Part shown: positions 6,401-7,210 of the stretch, one piece after another | How positions within the stretch are numbered: position 1 is the first letter of the stretch | Layout: each line of letters begins with the position of its first letter | Source of the DNA: Flavobacteriales bacterium | GTDB lineage: Bacteria > Bacteroidota > Bacteroidia > Flavobacteriales_E > Vicingaceae | Reading direction: 5' to 3' | Assembly: GCA_029262915.1 (NCBI GenBank) | Contig: JAJCYN010000424.1 | Location: 1-7,210 of the forward strand | Length of the DNA stretch: 7,210 bases | Translations under genes and position numbers: made by a program | The notes under the pieces: generated by a model | Told to the model about the DNA's origin: nothing | Database searches by the model: none | Seen by the model: the letters and a program-made list of their open reading frames with translations, nothing else

Positions 6401-7210
6401 GGTTTTGATGCATCTTGGGCATCAACGGTTCCAACATCTGCACCTACTGCAAATTTTTCCATTTCTAACAATAACCCACCCTTAAATACCCCTGTCAACT
6501 TTACAGATTTGTCGACAAATTTTGTAGGAGCATGGTCGTGGGATTTTGGTGATGGAAATGTTGCTTTTTCTCAAAATCCATCACATGCATATCTTGTTCC
6601 TGGAACTTATTCTGTTCAATTAATTGCTGACAATTGCTTTGCTTCTGATACCATATCCTACAATCTTACTGTTCAAGATTCTGCATTTATTTCTGTTCAA
6701 CCTAATCCATTAATTGCTACCAGTGCTTGTGGCGATTCTATATGTACTCCATTAACTATTGTCAATTCAGGTAATGGGGATCTTGTTAGTTCAATTTCCG
6801 GTGCAAGTACTAATTCAATTAACAGTGCTTTTTATGATGGGTTTGAAAGTGGAAACTTATCCAATTGGACAATAGAATCTGGTGCATATACTAAACAAAT
6901 TACCACCTCAAATCCTGGTGCTGGTAGTTTTGCTTTAGAATTTATTAATGGTGCTAGTAATCATATGGATGGAGTTAGTAGTTCTTTCAGTAATGCTACA
7001 CCTACTGAAATAAGTTTTAAAATAAAAAATTCTACCACCACTCAAATTGGTTCAATGGTAATTATTGGTGATAACCCCACCTCTACAAATGACCCTTTAT
7101 TGTATATGTATATGAGTAACAATGGAACTTTTTGGGTAAATACTCAAAACAATGTTTCTAGCTATGCTGCCAATCAATGGGTTATTATAGAATTAAAAAA
7201 TATTGATTGG
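3476..7210 (+). CDS. Secreted M4 (thermolysin-like) metallopeptidase with PKD, GEVED and CUB modules, 3' end missing
   Basis: An open frame of 1245 codons runs off the right edge, encoding a secreted zinc endopeptidase of family M4. In order: a signal peptide (1-19, cut after SFA); an FTP propeptide motif (about 86-132); PepSY (about 138-216); and the M4 domain (about 218-536). By thermolysin spacing, the zinc ligands are His357 and His361 in HEFSH plus Glu381, the catalytic residues are Glu358 and His446 (GGIH), and Asn328 (NAFW), Asp441 and Arg416 are also kept. Thermolysin Tyr157 and Asn165 are replaced by Thr372 and Ala380, and the second calcium site has lost acidic residues. Downstream lie PKD1 (543-628, WYFGDG), a GEVED domain (636-780, ending GQHEDYTV), PKD2 (785-867), a CUB-like domain (873-981), PKD3 (990-1067, WSWDFGDG), and an Ig-like/jelly-roll region from about 1072 (FESGNLSNW at 1123-1131). 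Maturation probably removes residues 20 to about 217. Export by Sec then T9SS is inferred; the sorting domain would lie beyond the window. Confidence 0.96.
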   Translation, partial: MKSLILIFSLVFFAITSFAREYSFNNAEELFLGSEQIITNDKNGAIRYVKLKNSHKVSVEKNLAWLNTLLNISNAEKFKLYKKETDQYGFTHYKYRQFIYGYPVEDGVFYIHAKNGFIVSANGEYYPNIKLKSNSANISPNKAIVIAKNTIKNNKGKWNDKATSLPKQVVVSEGNGTYSLAYKTDVYSQVPLARKFVYVNAATGKVVKEKNRIHNADVVGSAGTRYSGSQVITADSIGVGSYILKDNGRNVYTRDLNNAFFTAGAVDFTDTDNVWNNVNAQQDEVATDAHWAAEKFYDYFLSTFGINSYDNAGAALNTYVHYGVNFDNAFWDGTSVSCGDGNGANHTPHTAIDVISHEFSHGIIENTANLVTSFESGSLAESYGDIFGTAVEFFAKPGSANYTFAENISTTGVPTRSLSSPNTYGHPDTYLGTNWATGPADNGGIHTNNAVQNYWFYLLTNGGAGTNDIGNSFTVTGIGMSKAVSIAYRTLTVYLTTNSQYNDARTFSIQAAVDLYGACSAEAVATQDAWYAVGIGTAAANSPVVASFSQNVQFSCTVPTTVNFTDLSQNATISHLWYFGDGDSSTVSSPSHTYTSAGVYTVTLIVEGIGSCGTQTDTIIQTNLITVTNGGGPIANSCSPTTTSAGGFGMGIYNFTLNTINNTTTLGGTDGYQDYSCGQSTNLTEGSLYSVSVTTGTGFNENVKIWIDFDNNGVFASVAEKVFETNNILQNHTGTITIPAGTILNTPLRLRVSSDWSSNTVDVCTASQYGQHEDYTVVIIPNTNPPVVDFVADNVVVNISQVVNFTDLSQNVPTGWTWDFTGATPSNSSIQNPSVTYSALGTYPVKLRATNAFGADSLTKTAYINVVNQSNMCGAVDSTNATSGQLFDSGGPTGSYSNSENCSFLINPGCAVDVTLTFSSIGMESCCDRIRVYDGIDATGTLLLTATGTAIPAPVTTSSGSMFITFTSDGSVTGFGFDASWASTVPTSAPTANFSISNNNPPLNTPVNFTDLSTNFVGAWSWDFGDGNVAFSQNPSHAYLVPGTYSVQLIADNCFASDTISYNLTVQDSAFISVQPNPLIATSACGDSICTPLTIVNSGNGDLVSSISGASTNSINSAFYDGFESGNLSNWTIESGAYTKQITTSNPGAGSFALEFINGASNHMDGVSSSFSNATPTEISFKIKNSTTTQIGSMVIIGDNPTSTNDPLLYMYMSNNGTFWVNTQNNVSSYAANQWVIIELKNIDW
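5102..5359 (+). repeat. PKD domain copy 1 of the M4 peptidase
   Basis: Residues 543-628 form a PKD (Ig-like) module with VNFTDLSQN (DNA 5159-5185), the core WYFGDG (577-582) and SHTYTSAGVYTVTL. It sits directly after the peptidase domain. It carries two cysteines (one in FSCTV, one in GSCGT) that may form a disulfide. Confidence 0.88.
5381..5815 (+). other. GEVED domain-coding segment within the M4 peptidase
   Basis: Residues 636-780 carry the hallmarks of the Bacteroidota GEVED module: an opening Cys (NSC), GYQDY, the calcium-like acidic loop WIDFDNNGVF (706-715), the IPAG strand, LRLRVS, and the closing Y-G-Q-H-E-D-Y-T-V, where Q-H-E-D replaces the usual G-E-V-E-D. The module is common in secreted proteases of this phylum and its ligand is unknown. 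Confidence 0.82.
5828..6076 (+). repeat. PKD domain copy 2 of the M4 peptidase
   Basis: Residues 785-867 form a second PKD module with VNFTDLSQN (DNA 5882-5908) and WTWDFTGATPS (816-826). Here the usual GDG turn is replaced by the TGATPS variant that is frequent in Bacteroidota PKD domains. The module ends in a typical GTYPVKLRATNAFG strand pair. Confidence 0.85.
6092..6418 (+). other. CUB-like domain-coding segment within the M4 peptidase
   Basis: Residues 873-981 begin with a Cys (MCGAVD) and contain SYSNSENCSFLINPGCAVDVTL by parts, then the CUB core CCDRIRVYDG (926-935) and a closing strand FTSDGSVTGFGFDASW by parts (967-981). The D-x-I-x-V-Y-D-G element is the strongest indicator. CUB modules in secreted proteases usually bind calcium and mediate protein or glycan contacts, but the role here is unknown. 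Confidence 0.8.
6443..6676 (+). repeat. PKD domain copy 3 of the M4 peptidase
   Basis: Residues 990-1067 form the most canonical of the three PKD modules: VNFTDLSTN (DNA 6494-6520), WSWDFGDG (1020-1027), NPSHAYLVPGTYSVQLIA, then DNCFASDT before the last strand. The three copies share protein motifs but have diverged in DNA, so they are old duplications rather than a recent tandem repeat. Confidence 0.9.

Noticed and set aside
6271..6498. Minus-strand open frame of 75 codons
   Set aside because: It is antisense to the CUB/PKD3 coding region. Its Val/Pro-rich composition reflects complementing the Thr/Gly-rich sense strand.
5102..6676. The three PKD copies as a recent tandem DNA duplication
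   Set aside because: Only short protein motifs such as VNFTDLS are shared. The codons differ and other domains separate the copies, so recent duplication is not supported.
1..7210. tRNA, rRNA, CRISPR array, insertion sequence, riboswitch or frameshifted pseudogene
   Set aside because: No spaced direct repeats, transposase motifs, terminal inverted repeats or RNA-gene signatures were seen by reading. All main frames are intact.

Overview
The window looks like a chromosomal segment from a marine or aquatic member of the Bacteroidota, probably Flavobacteriales. The evidence is a very AT-rich composition, A-rich leaders with TAAA in place of Shine-Dalgarno sites, and a long secreted metallopeptidase with PKD, GEVED and CUB modules, a combination typical of proteins exported by the type IX secretion system (T9SS) in this phylum. 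No mobile element, tRNA, rRNA or CRISPR array was seen.

Layout. (1) The minus strand, from 2065 down to 16, carries a two-gene unit: a flippase-like integral membrane protein (LPG_synthase_TM / UPF0104 family), then, after a 31-bp gap, a long-chain polyprenyl diphosphate synthase. The first bases of the window may hold the start of a third minus-strand gene. (2) On the plus strand, only 16 bp from the first minus-strand start codon, a second unit begins: a small ArsC/Spx-type thioredoxin-fold protein overlapping by ATGA with a 10-helix EamA (DMT) transporter, 2082-3316. (3) A 159-bp gap holds a hairpin directly after the EamA stop, a candidate Bacteroidota promoter, and a second small inverted repeat in the presumed leader. 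(4) From 3476 to the right edge runs one uninterrupted frame of 1245 codons without a stop. It encodes a secreted M4 (thermolysin-like) metallopeptidase with a complete FTP/PepSY propeptide and the zinc site, followed by PKD1, GEVED, PKD2, CUB, PKD3 and the start of a further Ig-like/jelly-roll region. The C-terminus, where a T9SS sorting domain would be expected, lies outside the window.

Function. The left half is ordinary housekeeping: isoprenoid chain synthesis (probably the menaquinone side chain) beside membrane proteins and a redox-type protein. The right half is a secreted, probably surface-attached or released protease with several adhesion or binding modules. No wholly new system was recognised. 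The points most worth a second look are the peptidase's domain order and altered substrate-site and calcium-site residues, the apparent nesting of a jelly-roll inside an Ig-like domain at its end, and the 16-bp divergent intergenic gap, whose palindrome supplies a TAAA element to both start codons.
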